A DNA stretch of 64,000 nt from Oceanospirillaceae bacterium (GCA_013373085.1 JABXIM010000059.1:1-64000); one strand, 5' to 3'. Counted from the stretch's first letter, positions 10,436-19,552 are shown. The notes: generated by a model from the sequence alone, not told the origin. Translations and numbers: made by a program.

Positions 10436-11612
10436 TGTGTCCTCCCGAATTGACGAGAACATCCAACGTGTATTGCATGCCTTGATAACCAAGGTCGACA
10501 AACAGCCGTTTTCCGAACGCAGTAACAAGGTCAGTGAACCTATCGGTCGGATAAAAGGGTTAACTAGCCCCGAGTGGCCAGGCCAGGATCAAGAATTGTG
10601 GGATCAGCTCAAGGAGCTGGAGCAGGTACAACTGATCCAACTCGACATGAAGGCTCGAGTCGACCGGTTGGCGGATCCTTGGCGCAGTTGCCGCAGTGTT
10701 GTTCTGTTGCCAGAACAGGAATACGCGCTTCGTGAGGCTTTGAATCGCCCGGATCCTCGGGTGGATCGAGGCACTTTCGAGGCATTAAAACGCTCTTACG
10801 ATGTCTGGGAAGTGCCTGATCTGCTTCAGCCATCCTTGTGTCCTAACGGGCTGGAGTGGAACGAGTGGCTGGATGGGCTTGCCCAGGTTCCCAAAGTCAT
10901 CGAGGAAGCTCGGCAGCTAGGACGCAAGCTGAGTTGTTATCAAATTAGTGCTCGAGTCTTCCAAGGGCGTTCAAAGTTTCTAACTGACAAAGAGAACTGG
11001 CTCGAAATGCTATTCGGGTTGCCTGGGGTCGTTTTGGTGCGTCCACTCATCCTGAATGTATCGTTGGTCGTTGAACCCAGGAGTCTTCTTTTCATCGAGA
11101 ATAAGGATACCTATCGCGACCTATCCAGCGCCCACCAGCGCGTTCTCTTTGATTTGGAGAGAACAGTACTAATTTATTCAGAGGGGTTCATGGCTGGTGC
11201 TGAGCGAATACGGCAGGAAGAGGGGGTTGCACTCCACCTCGACAGTGCGGGGGTAAGTGATATACCGTCGACGGAGTGGTTACGCCGAGCGTTGTCGTCG
11301 TCGGATGAGGTACCACGTTATTTCTTTGGCGATGTGGATTGGTCAGGCGCACAGATTCTGCAACGCCTGACCTCCATATTTCCGGGCCTTTGTGCGTGGC
11401 GCCCAGGCTATCAGGCCATGCTGGAGTTCTTGAACCAGGACGCCAAGGACAGCGATGCCACCGGGGGTATACCTCCATCACGTGGCCATTCGCTCCTCAT
11501 GGCAAAAAAGCAGGGGCAACGTCCTGTAGTAACAACAGGGGATAGTTGGTTTGACCAGCAGCTGCTGCCGTTGATTGCCGAAGGGTGCTGTTTAGATCAA
11601 GAGGTACTCTGA
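10419..11612 (+). CDS. jetD: Wadjet nuclease JetD (Toprim domain)
   Basis: The 397-residue protein starts at 10419, inside the end of jetC, behind a GGGGAAGG ribosome site. A C-terminal Toprim fold shows the catalytic Glu in LLFIENKDTY (about residue 224) and the DxD pair in GDVDWSGAQIL (about 304), as in JetD, which cleaves small circular plasmid DNA after extrusion by JetABC. The N-terminal half is the helical DUF3322-type arm. Both Toprim motifs are intact. Confidence 0.9.
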   Translation: MSTKPDVSSRIDENIQRVLHALITKVDKQPFSERSNKVSEPIGRIKGLTSPEWPGQDQELWDQLKELEQVQLIQLDMKARVDRLADPWRSCRSVVLLPEQEYALREALNRPDPRVDRGTFEALKRSYDVWEVPDLLQPSLCPNGLEWNEWLDGLAQVPKVIEEARQLGRKLSCYQISARVFQGRSKFLTDKENWLEMLFGLPGVVLVRPLILNVSLVVEPRSLLFIENKDTYRDLSSAHQRVLFDLERTVLIYSEGFMAGAERIRQEEGVALHLDSAGVSDIPSTEWLRRALSSSDEVPRYFFGDVDWSGAQILQRLTSIFPGLCAWRPGYQAMLEFLNQDAKDSDATGGIPPSRGHSLLMAKKQGQRPVVTTGDSWFDQQLLPLIAEGCCLDQEVL

Positions 11613-11683
11613 TTGAGCAATGCTTAGCCAAATTTAACTCGAATAGCGTTACGGGTAATGCAAAAGCCGATCCCGTTTAACGT

Positions 11684-11704
11684 GGCACATGGTGCCTCTT
11701 TTTT
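11684..11704 (+). terminator. Possible rho-independent terminator after jetD
   Basis: Arms ggcac and gtgcc with a 3-base loop are followed by tctttttt. The stem is short (5 bp), so efficiency is doubtful, but the site falls between jetD and the next gene as expected. Confidence 0.4.
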
Positions 11705-11756
11705 GAAGAGTCCGTAGTAACGGGGTAGAACCCACCCATTGGCAAGGGAGAACGCA

Positions 11757-12704
11757 GTGCCGTTTGATCTAACAAATCGTCTTGTCGTAGGCCTTGCGTC
11801 AAGCGCCTTATTTGATTTGAGCGAGTCCGATGAAGTCTTTCGGTCTCAAGGTGAGCAAACCTATCGGAAGTATCAGCTTGATAATCAAGATGTTGCACTC
11901 AAAAAAGGTGTGGCGTTTCCGTTCATACGCCGTCTGCTTTCACTTAACAAACTGAACCCTAAAGACCCACCCGTAGAGGTTATCCTGCTGTCAAGAAACG
12001 ACCCTGATACCGGGCTTCGAGTCATGAATTCGATTGAGCACTACGGGCTACCAATGACACGGGCAGTATTCTTACAGGGAACTTCGCCCCATGTTTACAT
12101 CCCAGCATTTGATATTGAACTTTTCTTATCGGCCAACCCAGCCGATGTGAAACAGGCCGTTATGGCGGGCTATCCAGCTGGGCAAATTTTAGAAGGGAGT
12201 ATAAAGGATGATAGCTCTGACCCTCAGCTTCGGATCGCTTTCGACTTCGATGGGGTCATCGTCGATGATGAGGCAGAGGCTATATATCAAGGCTCCAGAG
12301 ACCTGAATAAATTTCATGATCATGAAGTTTCAAAAGTAGATGTGCCTCACAATCCAGGCCCATTAAAGAACTTTATAGAACGTATTTCTGAGATACAGAA
12401 ACTAGAATTGAAAATGCAAGAAGAGGACGCCAGCTATATTCCCGTTCTGAGAGTATCGATAATTACGGCAAGAAATGCTCCATCACACAAGCGCGTGATA
12501 AATACCATGAGGCATTGGGATATCATGGCAAATGAAGCGTTCTTTATGGGTGGGGTAGAGAAATCTAGAGTGCTCGAAATCATGAGGCCGCATATGTTTT
12601 TCGATGATCAACGGCTTCATCTAGATGCATCGTCCTCCAGTCTCCCTTCAGTCCATGTTCCATTCGGCGTAGCGAATACAAATGGGGTGAGTGATGAGTC
12701 CTGA
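11757..12704 (+). CDS. 5'-nucleotidase, cytosolic 5'-nucleotidase I-like family
   Basis: The 315-residue protein resembles the PF06189 family throughout, including LVVGLASSALFDLSESDEVF at the N-terminus and the haloacid-dehalogenase-like motif FDFDGVIVDDE near residue 159. These enzymes dephosphorylate nucleoside monophosphates. The GTG at 11757 is preferred because AAGGGAG lies six bases before it and the family starts at this point; an in-frame TTG at 11739 is the alternative. It is unclear whether it belongs to Wadjet or is a passenger. Nucleotide depletion is a known defence theme, but nothing here proves that role. Confidence 0.8.
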   Translation: MPFDLTNRLVVGLASSALFDLSESDEVFRSQGEQTYRKYQLDNQDVALKKGVAFPFIRRLLSLNKLNPKDPPVEVILLSRNDPDTGLRVMNSIEHYGLPMTRAVFLQGTSPHVYIPAFDIELFLSANPADVKQAVMAGYPAGQILEGSIKDDSSDPQLRIAFDFDGVIVDDEAEAIYQGSRDLNKFHDHEVSKVDVPHNPGPLKNFIERISEIQKLELKMQEEDASYIPVLRVSIITARNAPSHKRVINTMRHWDIMANEAFFMGGVEKSRVLEIMRPHMFFDDQRLHLDASSSSLPSVHVPFGVANTNGVSDES

Positions 12705-12743
12705 TCGACGATGTGACCGTTAACACTCTGCTGAAAAGTGACA

Positions 12744-12846
12744 GACCCGAAAAGCGATACAGGCCATTCGGCCTATCAGTGGTTGCAGACTAACGAAGAA
12801 CGGAGTGGAGCAATAGCCGAAGATGTCGTCACCGCCGTACAACCCA
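12744..12846 (+). pseudogene. Ghost fragment of a second TOTE-type helicase
   Basis: Translation gives AYQWLQTNEERSGAIAED followed by VVTAV, close to SVYRWLATNEARNSAIAED plus VVTAV at 2709-2781 of the intact helicase. Homology fades on both sides. The rest of 12705-13142 has no gene; it holds a hairpin at 12940-12965 with arms gtgtccact and aggtggacac. Confidence 0.75.
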
Positions 12847-12939
12847 TAGCCATCGGCCAATCCAGAACCCATTTGAACCCACCGGGGACAGGACGACGAT
12901 TATTTTAGGCTTCAGACACGCTGTGGACGGTCATAACAG

Positions 12940-12965
12940 GTGTCCACTTATGAATAGGTGGACAC
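12940..12965. repeat. Inverted repeat, possible insertion-sequence scar
   Basis: Arms gtgtccactt and aggtggacac (9 of 10 positions paired) surround a short spacer, in non-coding DNA between the helicase ghost and the five-gene cassette. It could be a relic IS terminus or a terminator; no T-tract follows. Confidence 0.3.
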
Positions 12966-13142
12966 TATCGTCAGTAGGCTGCCGTGTCCTCAAGGTCCGC
13001 GGCCCGGACTGACTGACGCATCGATTCAGTGCTATCACATCGCCGGCAACAAACCAATCGCTGATAAGCGTGTGATAGCTGGACAGTTACGTTAGGATGG
13101 ACTCAGGAGCGAGTGTACAAGTTTTCAATGGACTGAAACAAA

Positions 13143-14045
13143 ATGAAGACCCTTCTTATGACCGGTCACCGGGGGTTGGTGGGCCGGTATCTGAAACCGC
13201 TTCTCGAGCGGAAAGGCTATCACGTTCGAGGTTTCGACTTAGCTGATGGCAGCGGTGATATCAGCAATGGCAAGGCGCTGGGTAGAGCCCTGAAGGGCTG
13301 TAGCGGAGTGGTTCATCTAGCCGCCGTTTCCCGGGTGGTTTGGGGGGAACGAAACCCTCAGCAATGCTGGCTGACCAATGCGCTTGCCAGCGAACAGCTA
13401 TTGAAATTGGCGACTGAAAGCGCACTTCACCCTTGGGTCCTGGTGGCGAGTAGCCGCGAAGTGTATGGCGAGCCTAAGTCTCTGCCAGTAGCCGACTCCG
13501 CTCCTGTTGTGCCGGTCAATATCTACGGACGGGCCAAAGCCTACATGGAAGCCAAGACCCTGGCGTGTCGCGATGCAGGCATCACGACCGGAATAGTGCG
13601 CTTGGCAAATGTCTATGGGTGCACTGATGATCACGCCGACCGTGTGTTGCCAGCGTTTTGTCACAATGCCGCTACTGGCTTGCCTCTACGGGTCGATGGC
13701 TTTGACCACCTGTTCGACTTTACCCACGTCACTGATACCGTTGATGGCATTACTCGCATGGTGGAGCAACTAGACGCGGGTGAACAAAACCTCCCGCCGG
13801 TGCATTTACTGCCCGGTGTGGGTACCACCCTGCAAGAAGCTGCTGAAATGGCGGTGTTGGCGGCCGGGACTCAGTCTGCCATTCATGAAGCCCCTTCGCG
13901 CCAATATGATGTCTGCCGCTTCGTGGGAGACCCAACGCTCGCGAAAACGCTGTTAGGCTGGAAGGCGTCCGTGTTGCCCGAGCAAGGGATCACGATGTTA
14001 GTGGACGCATTCAAGGCAAAGCAAAAACAAGGAATGTCAGTGTGA
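13143..14045 (+). CDS. NAD(P)-dependent epimerase/dehydratase (extended SDR)
   Basis: The 300-residue protein has the nucleotide-binding motif TGHRGLVG at residues 7-14, and an active-site Ser region (VASSREVYG) followed by YGRAK as YxxxK. This is the extended-SDR fold of sugar-nucleotide epimerases and dehydratases. Its substrate is probably a nucleotide sugar, given the glycosyltransferase that follows. It is the first gene of a five-gene cassette with 4-base overlaps. The GC content suggests one origin for the cassette. Confidence 0.85.
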   Translation: MKTLLMTGHRGLVGRYLKPLLERKGYHVRGFDLADGSGDISNGKALGRALKGCSGVVHLAAVSRVVWGERNPQQCWLTNALASEQLLKLATESALHPWVLVASSREVYGEPKSLPVADSAPVVPVNIYGRAKAYMEAKTLACRDAGITTGIVRLANVYGCTDDHADRVLPAFCHNAATGLPLRVDGFDHLFDFTHVTDTVDGITRMVEQLDAGEQNLPPVHLLPGVGTTLQEAAEMAVLAAGTQSAIHEAPSRQYDVCRFVGDPTLAKTLLGWKASVLPEQGITMLVDAFKAKQKQGMSV

Positions 14046-15337
14046 AGATTGTAAAAGTGATTCACGGCTACCCAATGCTGTACAACGCCGGCTCGGAGGT
14101 CTATTCACAGACCATTTGTCATGGTCTGGCGGCCCGTGGCCATGAAGTGCATGTGTTTACCAGAGAAGAAGACTCGTTCCGCCCTGATGGCGATATGAGA
14201 CTAAGCCAGGACGTCGATAAGCCCGAAATCAGGCTGCATCTGGTCAACAACCCTCGGCACCGTGACCGTTATCGCTTGTCCATCATCGATCAACGCTTTG
14301 CAGAGCTGCTCGATAGCGTTCAACCGGATGTGGTGCACATTGGCCACCTGAATCATCTCTCCACCTCACTGGTGTCTGAGGCCAAGGCCCGACAAATTCC
14401 GGTGGTTTATACGCTGCATGACTACTGGCTAATGTGCCCGCGTGGTCAGTTCATGCAGATGCACTCTCCTGACGACGACCTCTGGGCGGCCTGCGATGGC
14501 CAGGAAAACCGAAAATGCGCGACACAATGCTATGCGCGTTACTTTTCAGGTTCACAAGAGGAACTGGAACAAGACATCGCTTATTGGGAGAACTGGGTAG
14601 CCCGTCGAATGCGTCACGTCCGCGAGGTTGTCGAACAGGTAGACCTGTTCATTTCCCCTGCACGATATCTGAAAGAGCGTTATGAACGAGACTTTGGCCT
14701 TCCGACGGGAAAAAGTCTCTACCTCGATTACGGCTTTGATCGTGCCCGCATGGCAGGGCGTACCCGTCCAAAGGATGAGCCATTTACGTTTGGCTACATC
14801 GGCACACATATTCCCGCCAAGGGGATACATCAACTCATAGAGGCCTTTGGGATGCTCAATGGGGAGGCTCGTTTGCGAATCTGGGGGCGTGACCGAGGAC
14901 AGGACTCTCGAGCATTGCGTGCCATTGCCCAGAGTCTGCCCGAAGACAAGCGCGACCATGTCGAGTGGATGCCAGAATACAGAAATCAGCAGATCGCCCA
15001 GGATGTCTTCAGTCAAACCGACGTGATTGTGACGCCTTCGGTGTGGGTGGAAAACTCGCCATTGGTGATCCATGAAGCCCAGCAAGCCCGAGTACCTGTG
15101 ATCACGGCCAATGCAGGCGGTATGGGCGAGTATGTACAGCACGGTGTTAACGGCCTGACCTATGAGCACCGAAACGTCGCTGACCTTGCCCAACAAATGC
15201 AGTCACTGCTGGATGACCCAGCGTTGGCCAAGCGACTCGGGGAACGCGGGTATGCCTTCAGCGAAGACGGCAATATTCCCGACGTAAATCAGCACATTCT
15301 GGATCTTGAGGCCTGCTATGCAAGGGTGATGGCATGA
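14042..15337 (+). CDS. Glycosyltransferase family 4-like protein
   Basis: The 431-residue, two-Rossmann protein starts at a GTG overlapping the previous stop. The N-terminal IHGYPMLYNAGSEVYSQTI and the C-terminal EXE-type segment (VENSPLVIHEAQQARVPVI) followed by GGMGEYVQHGVNGL are standard GT-B retaining glycosyltransferase features. A Cys-rich insert around residues 138-160 (MCPRG, ACDGQENRKCATQCYA) occurs in a subset of these enzymes. Donor and acceptor are unknown. Confidence 0.85.
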   Translation: MKIVKVIHGYPMLYNAGSEVYSQTICHGLAARGHEVHVFTREEDSFRPDGDMRLSQDVDKPEIRLHLVNNPRHRDRYRLSIIDQRFAELLDSVQPDVVHIGHLNHLSTSLVSEAKARQIPVVYTLHDYWLMCPRGQFMQMHSPDDDLWAACDGQENRKCATQCYARYFSGSQEELEQDIAYWENWVARRMRHVREVVEQVDLFISPARYLKERYERDFGLPTGKSLYLDYGFDRARMAGRTRPKDEPFTFGYIGTHIPAKGIHQLIEAFGMLNGEARLRIWGRDRGQDSRALRAIAQSLPEDKRDHVEWMPEYRNQQIAQDVFSQTDVIVTPSVWVENSPLVIHEAQQARVPVITANAGGMGEYVQHGVNGLTYEHRNVADLAQQMQSLLDDPALAKRLGERGYAFSEDGNIPDVNQHILDLEACYARVMA

Positions 15338-16365
15338 GCGAGCATCAGTTCTGGCGAATCACGCTTGATACCAACCCGGATAACTGCAACCTCAACTGCA
15401 TCATGTGCGAAGACCATTCGCCTTACGCGACCAGTAAGGCGGAGCGGAAGAAGGCGGGTACCCTGCGGCCGATCATGAAGCCAGATTTGCTGGAAAAGGT
15501 GATCCGCGAAGCGGCTGTAATGGGTATTCGGGACATCATTCCCTCCACCATGGGAGAGCCGCTGCTTTACCCCTATTTCGACCGCTTTTTGGACCTGTGC
15601 CACGAGTTGGGTTTACGCTTGAATCTGACGACCAACGGCACGTTTCCGGCTCCCGAGAAACATCACAACGTAGAATACTGGGCGCGGCGCATCGTGCCCA
15701 TTGCGTCTGATGTCAAAATTTCATGGAATGGCGCCAGCGAAGCAACGCAGCGCGACATCATGCGCGGCACATCCCTGGCTAGTCACATCGATAACGCCCA
15801 GCGCTTCATTGCGGTGAGAGACGCTATCAGCGACCAGCACTATTGCTCCATGACCATGCAACTGACCTTCCTGCGCAGCAATCTGGACGAGATTCCGGCG
15901 CTACTGGAGCTGGCCATCGCCCTCGGTTTTGATCGTCTCAAGGGCCACCATCTTTGGGCCCACTTTGCCGAGATAGAGAACCAGAATCTGCGCAATGACC
16001 TCGTGTATGCCGAGCGCTGGAACCAGGTTGTCAAACACTGCCAGTCAGTCGTTGAACTGCACAACCGGACGGCCACCCGGCAATTCAGGCTGGATAATTT
16101 TTTCGAGTTGTCGCTCGAGAATCTCGAGGACATTGCTCCGAACGGCGCTTGCCCGTTCCTGGGTAAAGAGATTTGGGTCGATCCGTCAGGGCGTTTCAAT
16201 GTGTGCTGCGCACCCGATCAGCAGCGTCAAACACTGGGCAACTTCGGCAGTGTGGCTGATACGCCGTTGGTGAACCTCGTTGATAGCGACGTCTACAACC
16301 AGTTGCTTCAGAGTTATCAGCATCACACCCTGTGCAAAGGCTGCAACATGAGGCGGCCAGCATGA
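15334..16365 (+). CDS. Radical SAM/SPASM-type enzyme
   Basis: The 343-residue protein carries CNLNCIMC, the CxxxCxxC motif for the catalytic 4Fe-4S cluster, near residue 20, followed by the GEP motif (STMGEPLLYP). The C-terminus has further Cys motifs (ACPFLGKEIWVDPSGRFNVC and LCKGC) typical of a SPASM or twitch auxiliary cluster site. SPASM enzymes often modify ribosomal peptides or sugars. No obvious precursor peptide is next to it, so a sugar, cofactor or protein substrate is possible. It overlaps both neighbours by four bases. Confidence 0.85.
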   Translation: MSEHQFWRITLDTNPDNCNLNCIMCEDHSPYATSKAERKKAGTLRPIMKPDLLEKVIREAAVMGIRDIIPSTMGEPLLYPYFDRFLDLCHELGLRLNLTTNGTFPAPEKHHNVEYWARRIVPIASDVKISWNGASEATQRDIMRGTSLASHIDNAQRFIAVRDAISDQHYCSMTMQLTFLRSNLDEIPALLELAIALGFDRLKGHHLWAHFAEIENQNLRNDLVYAERWNQVVKHCQSVVELHNRTATRQFRLDNFFELSLENLEDIAPNGACPFLGKEIWVDPSGRFNVCCAPDQQRQTLGNFGSVADTPLVNLVDSDVYNQLLQSYQHHTLCKGCNMRRPA

Positions 16366-18041
16366 GCACTGACATCAAGTACAAGCCTGTCAGCAGGCCC
16401 AGTATTGCCGCCTGCGGTACGCACCATACGAATGGTTGCGGTGAGCCGCTGTACGACGCCAGATTCGATGATGTGTTGGCGTTCCACCCCGTTGAGAGGA
16501 CGCAGCTCGCTCCCGTAAGCAAAAACGGCCTGGCATGGCATGTGGACACCACCGGCAAGGCGGCCTACACCCGGCGTTTTGAGCGTACCTTTGGGTTTTA
16601 TTGTCAGTATGCTGCTGTCGTAACGAGCAGCGGGTGGCTGCATATCCGAGCAGACGGTACGGCACTGTACGATGAGCGCTACGCCTTTGCGGGGAATTTT
16701 CAGCAAGACGTTGCCGTGGTATGCGACAACGATGGGTATTATTTTCATATCGATACCCGCGGCCGTCCCTTGTACCCCCAACGCTGGCAGTACTGTGGTG
16801 ACTTCCGCGGAGGCTCAGCGGTGGTGCAAGGGTCCGATGGCCTGAGCACCCATATTCGTAAAGATGGCTCCCTTGTGCACGGTTGCTGGTTTTTTGACCT
16901 GGATGTATTTCACAAAGGCTACGCACGAGCCAAAGACAGGGCCGGCTGGTGCCATGTAAACCGACGGGGAATGCCGATCTATCCGCAGCGCTATTGTGCT
17001 GTCGAACCCTATTACAATGGCTTCGCCCGATGTGAGTGTCACGACGGCGCCTTAGTCGTCATCGATGAGGCCGGCCAGTCGGTGCGGCAGCTACGAGGAC
17101 CGACGGTAGACCCATTCGCTGCGCTGTCAGCGGATATGGTGGGTTATTGGCGAACCTTTACCATTGCCACGGCGATCGAACTCGGCGTGTTTGAGGAGCT
17201 TCCCGGACGCTTGGATGTTATTGCCAATAGCATCAATGTCGGCACAGATATGCTACGGCGGTTGCTGGCGGCCCTTGATGAACTGGAGCTGGTTGCATTC
17301 GATGGTGCCACTTGGCAAGCCACGGAAAAAGGGCAGTATCTGAGCTCTTCCGACCGCAAATCTCTGGCTGATGCGGCACTCGAGTACTCTGGAGACCTGC
17401 TCGAACAGTGGAAACGGTTACCGCGTGCACTGCGGGGAGAGATCGGAGATAGCCGTATTTTTGCCGAGGTGGCGGCTAGCCCACACAGGCTCTCCGGCCA
17501 CCATAGAATGCTGAGTAGTTACGCATTGCATGACTACGAACACCTCGTCCCATCGTTGCCCATACAGCCGGGTGATACCGTCCTGGATGCGGGCGGAGGT
17601 TCCGGGACGCTGGCTCAGTTGATGCGTACCCAGTTTCCTGAGGCTAACGTGCTACTCGGCGATTTACCTCAGGTAATAGCCGCCTCCGATTATCCGAATG
17701 CTGTTACATTGGATCTCTTTGCACCCTGGCCAATCAGCGCCGACAAAATACTTCTATCCCGTGTCTTGCATGACTGGCCCGATGAAAAGGCGCAGATCAT
17801 TCTGAAGCAGGCAGAGCGCTCACTGAAGCCCAATGGGTGCATCTACGTGATCGAAATGCTGCTCGAGGAGGGTTCTTCAGCGGGGGCTCTATGCGATTTA
17901 CACCTGCTGGCTGTTACCGGAGGCAAGGAGCGAACCCGCCGAGCGCTGGAAGGACTGGCGGCAGAAGCGGATCTAACACTAACCGAGACGCTTTGGGCGG
18001 GACCACTGGTGTCGGTACTGTGTCTTGAAAGGAAGCAGTGA
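16362..18041 (+). CDS. WG-repeat protein fused to SAM-dependent O-methyltransferase
   Basis: The 559-residue fusion starts at 16362 (ATGA overlap with the radical SAM gene). Residues 1-240 hold several WG-like repeats, each a strand pattern such as GLAWHVDTTGKAAY or GWCHVNRRGMPIYPQRY. The C-terminal half is a class I methyltransferase of the O-methyltransferase (COMT-like) type: winged-helix dimerisation segment, SAM site LDAGGGSGTLAQLM, and SRVLHDWPDEKA with the catalytic His. The repeats may bind the peptide, glycan or partner enzyme to be methylated. I know no characterised member with this partner set. Confidence 0.85.
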   Translation: MSTDIKYKPVSRPSIAACGTHHTNGCGEPLYDARFDDVLAFHPVERTQLAPVSKNGLAWHVDTTGKAAYTRRFERTFGFYCQYAAVVTSSGWLHIRADGTALYDERYAFAGNFQQDVAVVCDNDGYYFHIDTRGRPLYPQRWQYCGDFRGGSAVVQGSDGLSTHIRKDGSLVHGCWFFDLDVFHKGYARAKDRAGWCHVNRRGMPIYPQRYCAVEPYYNGFARCECHDGALVVIDEAGQSVRQLRGPTVDPFAALSADMVGYWRTFTIATAIELGVFEELPGRLDVIANSINVGTDMLRRLLAALDELELVAFDGATWQATEKGQYLSSSDRKSLADAALEYSGDLLEQWKRLPRALRGEIGDSRIFAEVAASPHRLSGHHRMLSSYALHDYEHLVPSLPIQPGDTVLDAGGGSGTLAQLMRTQFPEANVLLGDLPQVIAASDYPNAVTLDLFAPWPISADKILLSRVLHDWPDEKAQIILKQAERSLKPNGCIYVIEMLLEEGSSAGALCDLHLLAVTGGKERTRRALEGLAAEADLTLTETLWAGPLVSVLCLERKQ

Positions 18042-18043
18042 CA

Positions 18044-18631
18044 ATGAAGCGATTGATTCTGATCAGGCACGCTGAACGGCCTGCAATACCGGCAGACGCA
18101 GTCGGAAACGAGGTGTTACTAACGCCACAGGGGGAGGCCGATGCCCAAGCCTTCATACGGCAGCTTGCTTGCCCGGTTGTGAGTATGAAGAGCAGTCCAA
18201 TATCACGTTGCGTACAGACCACCAGGTTGATGGCGGATGTCATCGGATATCCGGCTGAACGAATCGCACTGAGTCGTGACCTAGGTGACCCGGGCTTTAT
18301 CATTTCTGACGGGGCCAAAGCGTGGGATCACTGGCAGGCCAAGGGGCACACCGCCGTCAATGAACACCTCCTGTCTGGTGCTGAGCGCTGGCATGGGTTT
18401 GCTGATCTGGAGCTGGCCACCCAGGCCTTTGCCAACACCATCATGACTGAACTCCAGGAATCAGAGCCCGGACTGCATGTCTGGGTAACTCACGACACAA
18501 TTCTCGCGACCTTTGCTTCGAGGGTATTACCACAGCCACTGCCTATCCAGCAGTGGCCGCATTTCCTCGGTTATCTGGATATACGATTGGTCGGAGAGGG
18601 GCTTACCTTTTCTTATCATGGTGAGGGCTAA
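18044..18631 (+). CDS. Histidine phosphatase family protein (branch 1)
   Basis: The protein has about 195 residues with the phosphohistidine motif LIRHAER at the N-terminus and a downstream His in WVTHDT, as in phosphoglycerate-mutase-like phosphatases. ATG 18044 is chosen; GTG 18038, which overlaps the upstream stop, is possible. As last gene of the cassette it may dephosphorylate a sugar-phosphate or nucleotide intermediate. Confidence 0.8.
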   Translation: MKRLILIRHAERPAIPADAVGNEVLLTPQGEADAQAFIRQLACPVVSMKSSPISRCVQTTRLMADVIGYPAERIALSRDLGDPGFIISDGAKAWDHWQAKGHTAVNEHLLSGAERWHGFADLELATQAFANTIMTELQESEPGLHVWVTHDTILATFASRVLPQPLPIQQWPHFLGYLDIRLVGEGLTFSYHGEG

Positions 18632-18687
18632 CCTCAGATAGACCCGTGGCAAGATCAACGGGTAGCACCACCTGCCAAGGAGGCATT

Positions 18688-19347
18688 GTGCGCAAAACCA
18701 ACCCCTCGAACGTCTTTCATCCCGATCAGTTCAACGCCGCGTTACAGCAGGTTCTGGAGACCATTCATTCGTTGATGGCATGTTCGCGGGAGCAGCCGTT
18801 GAATCCGGCAGGGCCTACCGGTGATCAGTCGTACAGCAACGACCAGGATCTATCCGGGTTTGAAGCCTGTCGGCAATTGGAACGTCCATCGGAATACCTG
18901 TCTGCGTTGCTGGACATCATCCGGGTCAATTTTGAGCCAAATCCTCTGGGTACGATGTTCCTCAATTCCAACCTGAGCTGGCTCTATGACGCGATACCGG
19001 CGAGGCCTTTTCAGCTAGGATATGTGTCGCTGGCCAGTGAGGATGACGAACCCTTTGAGGCATTTTGGCAGCGTGTCGTGGTGCCGCACTTGGATCGCTG
19101 CGGTTACGACATGTCTCAGACGCCGGCGTTCGCTGTGGTCATCACCGGCGACGAGCGCTATGACATGCCGTTCGTTATGGAGGTCCACGAGGGCTTGGAT
19201 GCATACGGCTTCGTGGACGAAGAGGCGGTGGGGACACCGTTGATGGCGGGGACCCCGTGGGTTCAGATCGGATGTTGCCTGGATCCTGCGTTGCATCGAC
19301 GCTTCAGGCTTTCGCTCTGGCTGCTGCTGGAGCCGCAGGACCGTTGA
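18688..19347 (+). CDS. Hypothetical protein downstream of the five-gene cassette
   Basis: This is a 219-residue soluble protein without a recognisable domain, signal peptide or membrane segment. The GTG at 18688 has a consensus AAGGAGG five bases upstream, which decides the start over an upstream in-frame GTG at 18646. It lies 56 bases after the phosphatase on the same strand, so it may belong to the same transcript. The C-terminal half (PAFAVVITGDERYDMPFVME) looks well ordered. Confidence 0.6.
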   Translation: MRKTNPSNVFHPDQFNAALQQVLETIHSLMACSREQPLNPAGPTGDQSYSNDQDLSGFEACRQLERPSEYLSALLDIIRVNFEPNPLGTMFLNSNLSWLYDAIPARPFQLGYVSLASEDDEPFEAFWQRVVVPHLDRCGYDMSQTPAFAVVITGDERYDMPFVMEVHEGLDAYGFVDEEAVGTPLMAGTPWVQIGCCLDPALHRRFRLSLWLLLEPQDR

Positions 19348-19399
19348 TGCACCGGTCTGTAGCGACAGCCCGGTGGTCAACGCAGATCGACACCAAGGA

Positions 19400-19552
19400 C
19401 TATGCTTGCCCCTTATCGACAGTCCCTACCACCCGATAACCGGGGTACTGGGCTTCGGCAATGCGCCTGGCCTCGCCTGGGCTTTGCGCGGTAATGATGG
19501 TGGTTTGGTTGACGCCGTTCTTCAGCAAGCGCACTTGAAACCGTCGTGCCAT
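19400..19552 (-). CDS. Small basic hypothetical protein (50 aa)
   Basis: An ATG at 19552 opens a 50-residue frame beginning MARRFQVRLLKNGVNQTTI and ending TVDKGQA, with a compact alpha/beta look (QSPGEARRIAEAQYPGYRVV) and no low-complexity bias. Very similar short proteins are, from memory, widespread as unknowns near mobile DNA. It is opposite to its neighbours. A longer opposite-strand frame over the same bases lacks coding character. Confidence 0.6.
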   Translation of the reverse strand: MARRFQVRLLKNGVNQTTIITAQSPGEARRIAEAQYPGYRVVGTVDKGQA

